Shown here piece after piece: positions 1-8,185 of a DNA stretch of 64,000 nucleotides. The DNA lies in the NCBI RefSeq assembly GCF_021032705.1, contig NZ_JAHVXI010000006.1, forward strand, positions 186,001 to 250,000, read 5' to 3'. The notes beneath the pieces are model-generated. The model had not been told where the DNA came from. It did no database searches and saw only the letters and a program-made list of their open reading frames with translations. Both the position numbers and the translations under genes were made by a program. Position 1 is the first letter of the stretch; every line of letters begins with the position of its first letter. Origin of the DNA: Psychroserpens luteolus (lineage in GTDB: Bacteria > Bacteroidota > Bacteroidia > Flavobacteriales > Flavobacteriaceae).

Positions 1-188
1 AAATATAAAACCGAAAAGACTACGTAAGGAAAAAAGCTTTGTAACTGAATCAGTTTTTTGAATTCAGCCATACAGATTAGTCCAAATACAAAAAAGAGGG
101 CAATCAAAGCATTTTGCCAATATAAGGAAGCAATAAGAAGAGACACATATAGTAGTCCTGAGAGTGCTCTTGTACCAATTTCTTTCAT
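1..188 (-). CDS. cdsA: Phosphatidate cytidylyltransferase, N-terminal part (cut by window edge)
   Basis: The minus strand reads an open frame from ATG at 188 to the window edge with no stop, about 62 codons. The protein begins MKEIGTRALSGLLYVSLLIA and continues with hydrophobic stretches separated by short polar turns, as in the first membrane segments of CdsA, the inner-membrane enzyme that makes CDP-diacylglycerol from phosphatidate and CTP for phospholipid synthesis. The RALSG-type start is typical of Bacteroidota CdsA. The ATG follows directly on the stop codon of the LUD-domain gene (189-191), so the two are probably cotranscribed and translationally coupled. The catalytic C-terminal half lies outside the window, so the call rests on the N-terminus and on the familiar flavobacterial order rsfS, ftsH, LUD gene, cdsA. 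Confidence 0.75.
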   Translation of the reverse strand, partial: MKEIGTRALSGLLYVSLLIASLYWQNALIALFFVFGLICMAEFKKLIQLQSFFPYVVFSVLY

Positions 189-794
189 TTATAAGTCTTC
201 TAGGAGCAACAAATATAAGTTTTTTGAGCTGCTTCCGTAAGTCAAAAAGTCTTTATCTTCGACTGTTTTAAAATGTTTGATTGTGGTTATATTTGTTGGG
301 ATTTTTTCTCTGTTCTTACCTTTAATTCCTCTTAAGCCTTCTCCTATATTTTGAACAAATTGACTAGTTGTGGCATATATGACAAAATTATCGGGTAATT
401 CTTTTAATTTTTTTTCTGCAATTTGGTTTGAAGAGATTAGTAGAGAACCATCATCAGAAATAAGGTATTCACAGGTAGAAAAAAAGAACGTGCTTTCTGA
501 AATACGTTTTGTTGTATTAAACTTGAAATCTTTGAAGAGTTCATTAAGGCGTTCATCAAATAGTAATACTTTACCATCTCCCCAATTATTTTCCTTTAAA
601 ATAGAATGTAAGCTATCTTGAACTTCTTGCATGTTTTCGCAATAGAGGAATTTTCCACCATTAGCTTTGAAGTTTATTGTAAATTGTTCATCTACGGGCA
701 GCTTTATTTCAGGCATGTACTTGCCTCTCTCTTCGCTTTTTATGTTGTCTTCAGGATTATTTTTTAAACCGAAGATTTTACGAAATAGACTCAT
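189..794 (-). CDS. LUD domain protein (LutC/YkgG-like)
   Basis: A 201-residue cytosolic protein without signal peptide or membrane segment. The central and C-terminal parts (about residues 75-200, with STFFFSTCEYLISDDGSLL followed by LPDNFVIYATTSQFVQNI) resemble the LUD fold found in LutC and YkgG, proteins linked to lactate utilisation. The lutA and lutB partners are not adjacent, so a lactate role is not supported here; in Flavobacteriaceae this gene normally sits alone between ftsH and cdsA. A hairpin terminator at 845-882 separates it from ftsH upstream, so it likely has its own promoter, and its stop codon abuts the cdsA start. The family call is fairly safe, the substrate unknown. Confidence 0.7.
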   Translation of the reverse strand: MSLFRKIFGLKNNPEDNIKSEERGKYMPEIKLPVDEQFTINFKANGGKFLYCENMQEVQDSLHSILKENNWGDGKVLLFDERLNELFKDFKFNTTKRISESTFFFSTCEYLISDDGSLLISSNQIAEKKLKELPDNFVIYATTSQFVQNIGEGLRGIKGKNREKIPTNITTIKHFKTVEDKDFLTYGSSSKNLYLLLLEDL

Positions 795-844
795 GTATAG
801 GGATTGCTATTAACCTAATAGAATTAATGTATTCCTCAAATATA

Positions 845-882
845 AAAAAACTTAAATTAATGGGAGTCAATTTAAGTTTTTT
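845..882 (-). terminator. Intrinsic terminator after ftsH
   Basis: Arms 845-858 and 869-882 are perfect reverse complements (14 pairs, AAAAAACTTAAATT) around a 10-base loop, and the outer A/T pairs give a T tract on either strand. It lies between the ftsH stop and the LUD gene start, both on the minus strand, so it should end the rsfS-ftsH transcript. Confidence 0.65.
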
Positions 883-907
883 ATAAGATTATTTACGGAT
901 TGGAATT

Positions 908-2869
908 TTATTCCTCTTCTTCAGAATTTGCCTTTAATTTTCGCTCCTCTATTTCTTTATGAAATGGACGTTCGCCAAATATTTTCTCGAGATTATCCTT
1001 AAAAATCACTTCTTTTTCTAGTAAAACTTCAGCAAGCTCTGTAAGTTTATCTTTATGTTGTTCTAATAAATTAATTGCACGTTGATATTGCTCTTCTACA
1101 ATATCAGAAATCTCTTTATCGATTAACTCTGCAGTTTGCTCACTATAAGGTTTAGTAAAACCTGTTTCTTGGCCAGAAGAATCATAATAGGTTAAATTTC
1201 CAATTTTATTACTTAGACCATAAACGGTTACCATAGCGCGTGCTTGTTTTGTTACTTTTTCAAGATCACTTAAAGCACCAGTAGAAATTTCGTTAAAAAT
1301 TACTTTTTCAGCAGCTCTACCACCAAGTGCAGCACACATTTCATCTAACATTTGCTTTGGTCTAACAATTAGACGCTCTTCTGGTAAATACCAAGCAGCA
1401 CCCAACGATTGTCCTCGAGGAACAATAGTTACCTTTACTAGAGGAGCTGCATGCTCCAACATCCAACTTACAGTAGCATGTCCGGCTTCATGAAAAGCAA
1501 TTGCCTTTTTCTCTTCTTTGGTAACGATTTTATTTTTCTTCTCAAGACCGCCTACAATTCTGTCAACTGCATCTAAAAAGTCTTGTTTATCAACAGCTTT
1601 TTTACCATTACGGGCAGCGATCAAAGCAGCTTCATTACATACATTCGCGATATCTGCACCAGAAAAACCTGGAGTTTGTTTAGCTAGAAAATCAATATCT
1701 AATTTTTCAGCTTGTTTAAGAGGTCTTAGGTGTACCTCAAAAATTTCTTTACGTTCTCTCACATCTGGAAGATCTACAAAAATCTGTCGATCAAAACGTC
1801 CAGCACGCATTAATGCTTTATCGAGGACATCGGCTCTATTGGTAGCCGCCAATACAATAACATTAGTGTTGGTTCCAAAGCCGTCCATTTCTGTCAGGAG
1901 TTGATTCAATGTGTTTTCACGTTCATCATTAGAACCTGAGAAATTACTTTTTCCACGAGCTCTACCAATGGCATCGATCTCATCTATAAAAATGATTGCT
2001 GGCGATTTTTCTTTAGCTTGTTTAAATAAATCTCTCACACGTGAAGCACCTACACCAACAAACATTTCAACAAAATCAGAACCTGATAAAGAAAAGAAAG
2101 GGACTTTAGCTTCTCCAGCCACAGCTTTAGCTAGTAAGGTTTTACCTGTTCCTGGTTGTCCAACTAATAATGCTCCTTTTGGTATTTTACCTCCAAGAGA
2201 CGTGTATTTTTCAGGGTTTTTGAGAAAGTCAACAATTTCTTGCACTTCTTCTTTAGCACCTTCTAAACCTGCAACGTCTTTAAATGAAGTTTTTACATCT
2301 GTCTTTTCATCAAAGAGTTTAGCTTTCGATTTTCCTATGTTGAAAATTTGCCCGCCAGCACCACCACCAGAACCTCCAGACATACGTCTCATAATAAAGA
2401 TCCATACACCTATGATTAAGATAAATGGAAGGAGTGAGAATATAATATTACCAAATGTATTTTCTTCTGAATCATAATCGATAGGGACAAAAATGCCGTT
2501 CTCTGCTTCATTAATAGCATCAATCTTTTTTTGAAATATTTCTAAATGACCAAATTCAAATACATAGTTAGGTTGTGCTGTAACTGAAGGTAATATATTA
2601 TTGGGTTTTGCCTTTTTATGAACTTCTTTTTTTAAAGCCTCTTTGGTCAAAAACACACGAGCTTCACGATCATTTATAATGAGAAGCCTCTCAACGTCGC
2701 CATCTTCCATGTAAGAAAAATATTCTGATGGATTGATGTCTTTACTTGTAGAACCACCAAATCCACCGGAAAACAATTGAATTGCTAGAATTCCAGCAAT
2801 GACGAATCCGTAGATCCAATATGGGCTGAACTTTGGTTTTTTATTTAAATTTTTATTGTCTTTTGCCAT
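908..2869 (-). CDS. ftsH: ATP-dependent zinc metalloprotease FtsH
   Basis: FtsH is the membrane-anchored AAA+ protease that degrades unassembled membrane proteins and regulatory proteins. The 653 residues fit the family. Two membrane segments are visible (about 17-34 and 139-161) flanking a periplasmic domain. The AAA module has Walker A GQPGTGKT (about 237-244), Walker B IIFIDEID and a second region of homology with the arginine finger ([17 protein letters not shown]). The protease domain has zinc motif HEAGH (about 459-463) and the third ligand aspartate in [11 protein letters not shown] glycine-rich linker ([10 protein letters not shown]) follows the second membrane segment. It lies 39 bases after rsfS and appears cotranscribed with it; a terminator at 845-882 follows. 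Confidence 0.98.
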   Translation of the reverse strand: MAKDNKNLNKKPKFSPYWIYGFVIAGILAIQLFSGGFGGSTSKDINPSEYFSYMEDGDVERLLIINDREARVFLTKEALKKEVHKKAKPNNILPSVTAQPNYVFEFGHLEIFQKKIDAINEAENGIFVPIDYDSEENTFGNIIFSLLPFILIIGVWIFIMRRMSGGSGGGAGGQIFNIGKSKAKLFDEKTDVKTSFKDVAGLEGAKEEVQEIVDFLKNPEKYTSLGGKIPKGALLVGQPGTGKTLLAKAVAGEAKVPFFSLSGSDFVEMFVGVGASRVRDLFKQAKEKSPAIIFIDEIDAIGRARGKSNFSGSNDERENTLNQLLTEMDGFGTNTNVIVLAATNRADVLDKALMRAGRFDRQIFVDLPDVRERKEIFEVHLRPLKQAEKLDIDFLAKQTPGFSGADIANVCNEAALIAARNGKKAVDKQDFLDAVDRIVGGLEKKNKIVTKEEKKAIAFHEAGHATVSWMLEHAAPLVKVTIVPRGQSLGAAWYLPEERLIVRPKQMLDEMCAALGGRAAEKVIFNEISTGALSDLEKVTKQARAMVTVYGLSNKIGNLTYYDSSGQETGFTKPYSEQTAELIDKEISDIVEEQYQRAINLLEQHKDKLTELAEVLLEKEVIFKDNLEKIFGERPFHKEIEERKLKANSEEEE

Positions 2870-2908
2870 CTATAATTACCACAATCGTGGTTTTTTATTT
2901 AATATTCT

Positions 2909-3280
2909 TTAGTAACTTGTTTCGATTTGAGTTGTTATTGCATCTCCCCAAAGGCTCTCGATATCATAGTATTCTCTAATATGTTTTTGGAAAACGTGAA
3001 CAACAATATTAACATAATCCATTAATACCCATTCTGCATTATCGCTTCCTTCTACATGCCATGGATTATCTTTATGCTCTTTACTTACCTTTTTTTGTAT
3101 AGAATTTACAATTGCGTTTACTTGCGTATTAGAAGTACCTTCACAAATAATAAAGTAGTCACATACTGTATTTTCAATTTCTCTTAAATCTAAAATCGTA
3201 ATTTCTTTTCCTTTTACATCTTCAATGCCAGCAATAACAGTACTTATAAGTTGATCTGGATTCGTATTTTTTTTCGCCAT
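2909..3280 (-). CDS. rsfS: Ribosomal silencing factor RsfS (Iojap family)
   Basis: A 123-residue protein of the RsfS/Iojap/DUF143 family, which binds ribosomal protein uL14 and blocks joining of the subunits when nutrients run short. Family marks are ILDLREIENTVCDYFIICEG in the first half and the segment HVEGSDNAEWVLMDYVNIVV with the trailing HVFQKHIREYYDIESLWGDA. It is full length. It precedes ftsH on the same strand and is divergent from birA. A TAACTTTG box at 3301-3308 (minus strand) lies 20 bases before the ATG and probably starts the rsfS-ftsH transcript. Confidence 0.95.
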   Translation of the reverse strand: MAKKNTNPDQLISTVIAGIEDVKGKEITILDLREIENTVCDYFIICEGTSNTQVNAIVNSIQKKVSKEHKDNPWHVEGSDNAEWVLMDYVNIVVHVFQKHIREYYDIESLWGDAITTQIETSY

Positions 3281-3300
3281 TAAATTGATTTAATTTTGTA

Positions 3301-3308
3301 CAAAGTTA
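3301..3308 (-). promoter_or_regulatory. -7 box for rsfS-ftsH
   Basis: Read on the minus strand the sequence is TAACTTTG, an exact match to the Bacteroidota -7 consensus TAnnTTTG, 20 bases before the rsfS ATG. Only a partial -33 match (GTTT) is found 19 bases upstream, so this is a candidate. Confidence 0.5.
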
Positions 3309-3376
3309 TTATTTTTTTACTTCTTATAAACAGATATTCATCATAAGAAAATTATAATTTTTTTGAGCACATTACT

Positions 3377-4108
3377 ATGCGTATAATCAAACTTAATGCC
3401 ATCGACTCCACCAATACTTTTTTAAGACAGCTAAGTAATGCAGAAGTTTTAGAAGATTATACAGTGGTCGTAGCAGAATCTCAAACTAATGGTCGTGGAC
3501 AAATGGGTACAACTTGGTACTCTCAACCGTCAAAAAACCTTATAGCTAGTGTGTTTGTTGATGTTTCTTTTTTATCAGTAGAAGATAGCTTTTACATTAG
3601 TATGGCTATTTCTTTGGCTATATCTAATACGTTAAAAAACTTTCAAATTAAACAAGTAAAAGTGAAGTGGCCTAACGACATTTTGGCAGACCAAAAAAAG
3701 ATATCAGGTGTTTTAATCGAAAATGTCATAAAAAATAATAAATTAAATGCTACCATTATTGGTTTTGGTCTTAATGTAAATCAGATTAATTTTGAGAATT
3801 TACCTCAGGCAGCATCTATGCAAATGGTATCTGGAGTGTTTTATGATTTAGATCAGGTATTGCAAGCTGTTATAAAGCATTTAAAGACCATCATAGAGAT
3901 GCTTAAAAGGCAACAATTTGAGAATGTAAAAGCACTCTATGAAGCTGAACTGTTTAGAAAAAATAAACCTTCAACATTTGAAAATGTTGAAGGTGAAATG
4001 TTTCCTGGTTTTATAAAAGGTGTTTCAAATACAGGTCATCTACAAGTGCTTCTTGAGGATAACATTTTAAAAGAATTTGACCTTAAAGAAGTAAAACTAT
4101 TATATTAG
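3377..4108 (+). CDS. birA: Biotin--[acetyl-CoA-carboxylase] ligase
   Basis: The enzyme attaches biotin, through biotinyl-AMP, to the carrier protein of biotin-dependent carboxylases. The catalytic signature is clear: N-terminal DSTNTFLR, the adenylate-binding loop GRGQMGT (39-45), KWPNDI (97-102), KISGVLIE and IIGFGLNVN. At 243 residues it starts at the catalytic domain, so it lacks the DNA-binding domain of bifunctional E. coli BirA and is a ligase only. It is divergent from rsfS and its 3' end overlaps the convergent SRPBCC gene by four bases. The coding sequence holds a 13-pair perfect inverted repeat at 3967-3994 (see findings). Its acceptor enzyme is represented here only by the carboxyltransferase gene accA, far away. 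Confidence 0.95.
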   Translation: MRIIKLNAIDSTNTFLRQLSNAEVLEDYTVVVAESQTNGRGQMGTTWYSQPSKNLIASVFVDVSFLSVEDSFYISMAISLAISNTLKNFQIKQVKVKWPNDILADQKKISGVLIENVIKNNKLNATIIGFGLNVNQINFENLPQAASMQMVSGVFYDLDQVLQAVIKHLKTIIEMLKRQQFENVKALYEAELFRKNKPSTFENVEGEMFPGFIKGVSNTGHLQVLLEDNILKEFDLKEVKLLY

Positions 4109-4500
4109 ACTTGAGCAGGCATATTACCAGCTAATGTTTCAATGAATTTACTTATAGGCCCTTTGATCATCATAGCCATCATTGCATTGAATTCACCTTC
4201 AAAAACTAATTCAACTTCACTCGAAGTTGCATTGATTTCAGAGATTAATCCTGTAAGTGAAAAATCCAGTTTTCCACCAGCTGCACCTAAAACTATCTTA
4301 TTTGGAGCAATAGCTTCTTTCTTTTTCAATACAATTTCAGGCATTCCTTTAAGAGCAAATAAAAATTTATCGTCTTCCAAAACCTCAAACTTACTTATGT
4401 TTTCTGGCATTAATTTTTCAAAGTTTTTTACATCAGATAAAAAATCAAATGTCTCTTGAGCCGACTTATTTATAGTAGTTTTTGGTGATTCTAATTTCAT
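4105..4500 (-). CDS. SRPBCC (START-like) family protein
   Basis: A 131-residue soluble protein opening with MKLESPKTTINKSAQETFDF and DVKNFEKLMPENISKFEVL, the start of a polyketide-cyclase/START-like beta-grip fold that holds a hydrophobic ligand. The C-terminal helix (MMAMMIKGPISKFIETLAGN) is typical of small CoxG-like members. No catalytic residues can be assigned. It lies 37 bases after pyrE on the same strand and is probably cotranscribed; the pair is commonly seen together in flavobacterial genomes. Ligand and role are unknown. Confidence 0.75.
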   Translation of the reverse strand: MKLESPKTTINKSAQETFDFLSDVKNFEKLMPENISKFEVLEDDKFLFALKGMPEIVLKKKEAIAPNKIVLGAAGGKLDFSLTGLISEINATSSEVELVFEGEFNAMMAMMIKGPISKFIETLAGNMPAQV

Positions 4501-4537
4501 ATGTTTATTGTATTTATTTATAACTCTTTACCAATAA

Positions 4538-5182
4538 TCAAATAGCGTTCCATTCACTAGGATTTTCATTCCAATGTGCCAAAACTTCTTGTTCTTTACT
4601 ATTTATATACATGGTCTCAAGTGCTTGTTCTAAAAGATTTTCATAGTTACTCAATGTATAAAGCTCAACTTCTGCTGTTTCAAAATTTTTCTTAGCGACT
4701 TCAAATCCGTAAGAAAAAATCGCAACCATTCCTTTCACTTTAATGTTGGCTTCTTCTAAGGCTTTTACGGCATTAAGGCTGCTTTTTCCAGTACTAATTA
4801 AATCTTCAATGACAACAACATTTTGTCCAGATTCAATATAACCTTCAATTTGATTTTGTCGTCCATGAGATTTTGCTTCTGGTCTCACATAAACAAAAGG
4901 AAGACCTAAATATTCAGCAACTAAAATCCCAATTCCTATTGCACCAGTTGCAACACCAGCAATAACATCTACTTTGCCGTAATGAGCTTCGATGTGCTTA
5001 GCCATGGTTTCTCGTATGTAGTTCCTTATAGGAGGAAATGATAGTACAATTCTATTATCACAATATATTGGTGATGTCCAGCCAGAGGCCCAAGTAAAAG
5101 GTTCATTGGGTTGTAGTTTTATTGCATTTATTTGTAATAAAACTTCGGCAGTCTGTTTAGCAGTTTCTTTATCAAAAATCAT
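4538..5182 (-). CDS. pyrE: Orotate phosphoribosyltransferase
   Basis: PyrE converts orotate and PRPP to orotidine 5'-phosphate in de novo pyrimidine synthesis. The 214 residues include the PRPP-binding motif VVVIEDLISTGKS (122-134), the flexible loop with the catalytic lysine (RPEAKSHGRQNQIEG, about 100-114) and VIAGVATGAIGIG. It is followed by the SRPBCC gene. A minus-strand TAGTTTTG box (5187-5194) ends only four bases before the ATG, so the transcript may begin at or very near the start codon (see findings). Confidence 0.97.
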   Translation of the reverse strand: MIFDKETAKQTAEVLLQINAIKLQPNEPFTWASGWTSPIYCDNRIVLSFPPIRNYIRETMAKHIEAHYGKVDVIAGVATGAIGIGILVAEYLGLPFVYVRPEAKSHGRQNQIEGYIESGQNVVVIEDLISTGKSSLNAVKALEEANIKVKGMVAIFSYGFEVAKKNFETAEVELYTLSNYENLLEQALETMYINSKEQEVLAHWNENPSEWNAI

Positions 5183-5186
5183 GTTG

Positions 5187-5194
5187 CAAAACTA
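5187..5194 (-). promoter_or_regulatory. -7 box touching the pyrE start
   Basis: Minus-strand TAGTTTTG matches TAnnTTTG exactly. Its last G is five bases before the A of the pyrE ATG (5182). With the usual spacing, transcription would start on or next to that A. No clear -33 TTTG is present at 19 bases. Confidence 0.45.
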
Positions 5195-5308
5195 CACAAT
5201 TTTAATAATAGTAGATTTCAAAATTCTAAATAAAATTAACCTTAAAATTAACGCATGTCTATTTAAAAATGATATTTTTACTTTTTGGAAAACTCACAAA
5301 ACTAAAAC

Positions 5309-5890
5309 ATGTATCAAGTTTTTGTTAATGACAAGCCAATTATTTTAACCACTAAAGTTGAGGAAGAAAATGGTTTTAAAAATTATCTTCTATCTAAGGT
5401 AAATATTGGCAAAGTAATCAAAGAACTTAACTCTACATCTCTAAAAGAGGTAAGGCTTATTGGAGATATTGAGTCTAAACTTTTAAAAAAGTTCCTAAAA
5501 CTTTTACCCAATGTCATAGCAGGAGGAGGGAAGGTTTACAATGAGAGCGGACACATTTTGTTTATTTATCGAAATGATAAATGGGATTTGCCTAAAGGTA
5601 AAACTGAAGGCAAAGAAACCATAGAGACTACTGCAATTAGAGAAGTTAAAGAAGAAACTGGAGTTACAGGATTAAAAATTACAAAACCACTTCCAACAAC
5701 CTATCATATTTTTAAACGGAACGGAAAGCATAAGATTAAAATCACCTATTGGTTTGAGATGAAAACCTCCTTCAACGGAAAATTATATCCTCAAGAAAAA
5801 GAAGGCATCACAAAAGTAAATTGGTTAAGCCAAGATGAGAGCATTGAAGCTTTAAAAAATAGCTATGCCAATATTAAGTTGCTGTTGTAA
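5309..5890 (+). CDS. Nudix hydrolase
   Basis: A 193-residue protein with a complete Nudix box, G-x5-E-x7-REVKEETGV, at 97-119, so the magnesium-binding glutamates are all present. About 70 residues of extra N-terminal domain precede the Nudix fold, which is the form seen next to pyrE in many Flavobacteriaceae. Nudix enzymes hydrolyse nucleoside diphosphates linked to another moiety; the substrate cannot be told from sequence. It is divergent from pyrE and convergent with the M14 lipoprotein gene (7 bases between the stops). Confidence 0.9.
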   Translation: MYQVFVNDKPIILTTKVEEENGFKNYLLSKVNIGKVIKELNSTSLKEVRLIGDIESKLLKKFLKLLPNVIAGGGKVYNESGHILFIYRNDKWDLPKGKTEGKETIETTAIREVKEETGVTGLKITKPLPTTYHIFKRNGKHKIKITYWFEMKTSFNGKLYPQEKEGITKVNWLSQDESIEALKNSYANIKLLL

Positions 5891-5897
5891 GTGTGTT

Positions 5898-7631
5898 TTA
5901 TTCTAAACGATAAACCGGATACTGTAAATGTGCTTTCTCATAATACACACTTTGTTTATGGATCCAATCCAATTGAGCATACCAGTTATTTGAAAAATCT
6001 TCATCGTAGGTTTTTTTAAGATTAAAATCTATCTTTAGTTTTGGATGCCTGGACAGTAATTCTTGGGCTTTATCTTCCCATACATATGGAGAAAAACCTT
6101 CCTTTTGTTGTAAAATGGTATCGAAAAAGTTCCAACTAAAAAATGAATCAACTCCTTGAGGTTCTAAGGTTTCAATCAGGTATCTAAAACCACGTTGATT
6201 GGTATTTATCAAGTAATCACCTTTTAAGAATTTAACCTGTTCTTCCTTTGCTTCAAGTTCAATGTTATAATGTGGATAGTGGCCTTCATAAACTTGTTTT
6301 CTGGTGTCATAATTTTTGATCTTATAGGAGGTGACATTTAATACTGTATCGCGATCAAATTGATGCATGACAATATTATTTAGTTCTAAGCGATTAATAA
6401 CATTCCACCAACCTTGAGGAATGATATAGGATTTAGGAATATCAACTTCTAAAGTCGGTGTCATATAATTTCTGTAGGTTACATCTTTTGTAAATGGCTG
6501 AGTTCTATCATATTTTAGACGCTGAGCTCCTGTAACTTCACTTTCAATCATTTTACCTTCATACCCTTTAAATTGTAATGTTGAAGATTGAGTTGTATCA
6601 ATAGTCCATTGTAATGGATATGTTTTTTTTGCCAAGAGTTCACTCAATGCATTTCTACGTAACTCAGTAATGGTTTTACCTTCAGTCTCGGTAATTTCTA
6701 TTATACTTTTCATGAGTTCATAAGTGCCCTCAACACGTTGTTTGTAAGGTTTTAGCATGTGTGTTTCTACCATCATTCCCAATGTGTTCCAGAGGGTAGT
6801 GTAACCTGTCGAGTATCTTGGTGAGTCCATGAACTGTGTAAACCCCTTTTCAGGTGTTCTATTAAAAACATTAACATACGGAGTAATGTCCCAATCTTTT
6901 TGTGTTAGCTTTTCTTCAAGTTGTGGCATCATTTGAGTATGAAGAAAAGTCCCAAGTTGACCTCCTAATTTGTTGTGTTGCGTAAATAAATGTGTTAGTG
7001 TGTATTGATAATCTGCACCATTACTTACATGATTATCGATAAATACATCTGGCTGGACTAAATTAAAAATTACTGAAAAAGCTTTTGCATTTTTGGTGTC
7101 TGTTTTAATAAAGTCTCTATTGAGATCGAAGTTACGTGCATTACCTCTAAACCCATAAGATTCAGGACCATTTTGATTTGTTCTTGTAGTAGAATTTCGA
7201 TTTAAACTTCCACCGACATTATAAATTGGAATGGTTACCAATACTGTTTCCGTAGGCATATCAATGGTGCCTTGTACAATGTCACGATACAACATCATTG
7301 TTGCATCAATACCATCAGACTCGCCAGGATGAATTCCGTTATTTATTAAAATAATACGTTTGTTCTCTTTTATTTTTGTGTAATCAAATTCAGCGTCAGG
7401 ATTAAGAGTGACTATATGAAGCGGCTTACCAGAATCTGTTTTTCCTATTGCTGTGATATCAATTTCATCATAAGTTTCTGCTAAACTTTTATAGAATGAA
7501 ATGGTTTCTTCATATGTAGCAGTTTGTAAACCATTGGACGTTTCAAAAACTGTAGTAAAATTGTTGCTTTGGTTATTCTTTTCAGAAGTACAAGACATTA
7601 GAATTAGAAGAAGTGGTATTATTTTTTTCAT
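5898..7631 (-). CDS. M14-family zinc carboxypeptidase, lipoprotein
   Basis: A 577-residue exported metallopeptidase. The signal peptide ends in a lipobox, LMSC, with Cys14 as the lipidation site. The M14 zinc site reads HPGE (His101, Glu104) and His201 in IDNHVSNGADY; substrate-binding arginines lie in FRGNARNFDLNRDF. The C-terminal third (after about residue 380) is an additional domain with no motif I recognise. Likely anchored in the outer or inner membrane and acting on peptides outside the cytoplasm. A second, larger M14 enzyme is at 14206. It is transcribed away from the STAS-like gene. Confidence 0.88.
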   Translation of the reverse strand: MKKIIPLLLILMSCTSEKNNQSNNFTTVFETSNGLQTATYEETISFYKSLAETYDEIDITAIGKTDSGKPLHIVTLNPDAEFDYTKIKENKRIILINNGIHPGESDGIDATMMLYRDIVQGTIDMPTETVLVTIPIYNVGGSLNRNSTTRTNQNGPESYGFRGNARNFDLNRDFIKTDTKNAKAFSVIFNLVQPDVFIDNHVSNGADYQYTLTHLFTQHNKLGGQLGTFLHTQMMPQLEEKLTQKDWDITPYVNVFNRTPEKGFTQFMDSPRYSTGYTTLWNTLGMMVETHMLKPYKQRVEGTYELMKSIIEITETEGKTITELRRNALSELLAKKTYPLQWTIDTTQSSTLQFKGYEGKMIESEVTGAQRLKYDRTQPFTKDVTYRNYMTPTLEVDIPKSYIIPQGWWNVINRLELNNIVMHQFDRDTVLNVTSYKIKNYDTRKQVYEGHYPHYNIELEAKEEQVKFLKGDYLINTNQRGFRYLIETLEPQGVDSFFSWNFFDTILQQKEGFSPYVWEDKAQELLSRHPKLKIDFNLKKTYDEDFSNNWYAQLDWIHKQSVYYEKAHLQYPVYRLE

Positions 7632-7747
7632 GCTAAAGTTTTAAAATGAAAGATGATTGTTAATATGTTGTTTATTTCTTTATCAACGACACGTAAAAAC
7701 AGTTCAAAGTTAATCTAAATTTGATTATCCCTCTAAACTAATAGTTA

Positions 7748-8137
7748 ATGAAAGTTTTTATTTTACCCTTTGGAAAGATTTCAGTTATAGAACCTAGCAT
7801 TGCTGAAGTTATTATCAACGAAGGTGTGCTTATTGATGAGTCGATAGTCAATATTTACCGCAAAGTATTACAATCACATTTCGAAAAACCAATTTCCCTC
7901 TTAATTAATAAAGAAAATGCATATTCTTATACGTTTGACGCTCAAGTTGCTATGGGTGAATTAAGCGATGTCATTGCTTTTAGAGCTGTAGTGGTTTATA
8001 GTCTTAGTGCTGAAATGGCAACTCAAATAGTTATGGATGTCAACAAACATAACAATTGGAAAATCAAAATTTTTAGAGAAAGACAGGCCGCAATAGATTG
8101 GTTAAAAGTCAATCAAAATAATAAAAGTGCAATGTAG
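7748..8137 (+). CDS. Small STAS/SpoIIAA-like protein
   Basis: A 129-residue soluble protein. It starts KVFILPFGKISVIEPSIAEV and continues with alternating strands and helices (ISLLINKENAYSYTFDAQVA then VVVYSLSAEMATQIVMDVNK), the layout of a STAS/SpoIIAA-like alpha-beta fold without the phosphoacceptor serine being identifiable. Function unknown. A TAAATTTG box at 7716-7723 could serve as its -7 element. Its stop codon lies inside an 18-base perfect palindrome (8131-8148) that separates it from ctlX, 48 bases downstream on the same strand. Confidence 0.6.
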   Translation: MKVFILPFGKISVIEPSIAEVIINEGVLIDESIVNIYRKVLQSHFEKPISLLINKENAYSYTFDAQVAMGELSDVIAFRAVVVYSLSAEMATQIVMDVNKHNNWKIKIFRERQAAIDWLKVNQNNKSAM

Positions 8138-8174
8138 AATTCTACATTAAAATTATTTAATTTTACGGCACTTT
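8124..8174 (+). repeat. Nested inverted repeats before ctlX
   Basis: An outer pair, AAAGTGC (8124-8130) and GCACTTT (8168-8174), encloses a perfect 18-base palindrome (8131-8148) that includes an EcoRI-type GAATTC centre. The palindrome overlaps the stop codon of the upstream gene, and the outer right arm ends 11 bases before the ctlX ATG. There is no T tract directly after it, so this is more likely an RNA structure or protein-binding site than a simple terminator. Confidence 0.6.
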
Positions 8175-8185
8175 AATTTTTAGAA

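Noticed and set aside
58-240. Plus-strand 60-codon frame at the left edge
   Set aside because: It is the antisense of the start of cdsA and the end of the LUD gene, which together explain both strands.
1518-2477. Long plus-strand frames opposite ftsH
   Set aside because: They are antisense shadows of the strongly conserved ftsH coding sequence, with no recognisable protein features.
2878-2900. Hairpin ACCAC/GTGGT followed by T run between rsfS and ftsH as a terminator of rsfS
   Set aside because: The T run is on the plus strand, opposite to transcription of these genes; the stem has only five pairs.
3967-3994. birA hairpin as a transcription terminator
   Set aside because: There is no T run after it on either strand.
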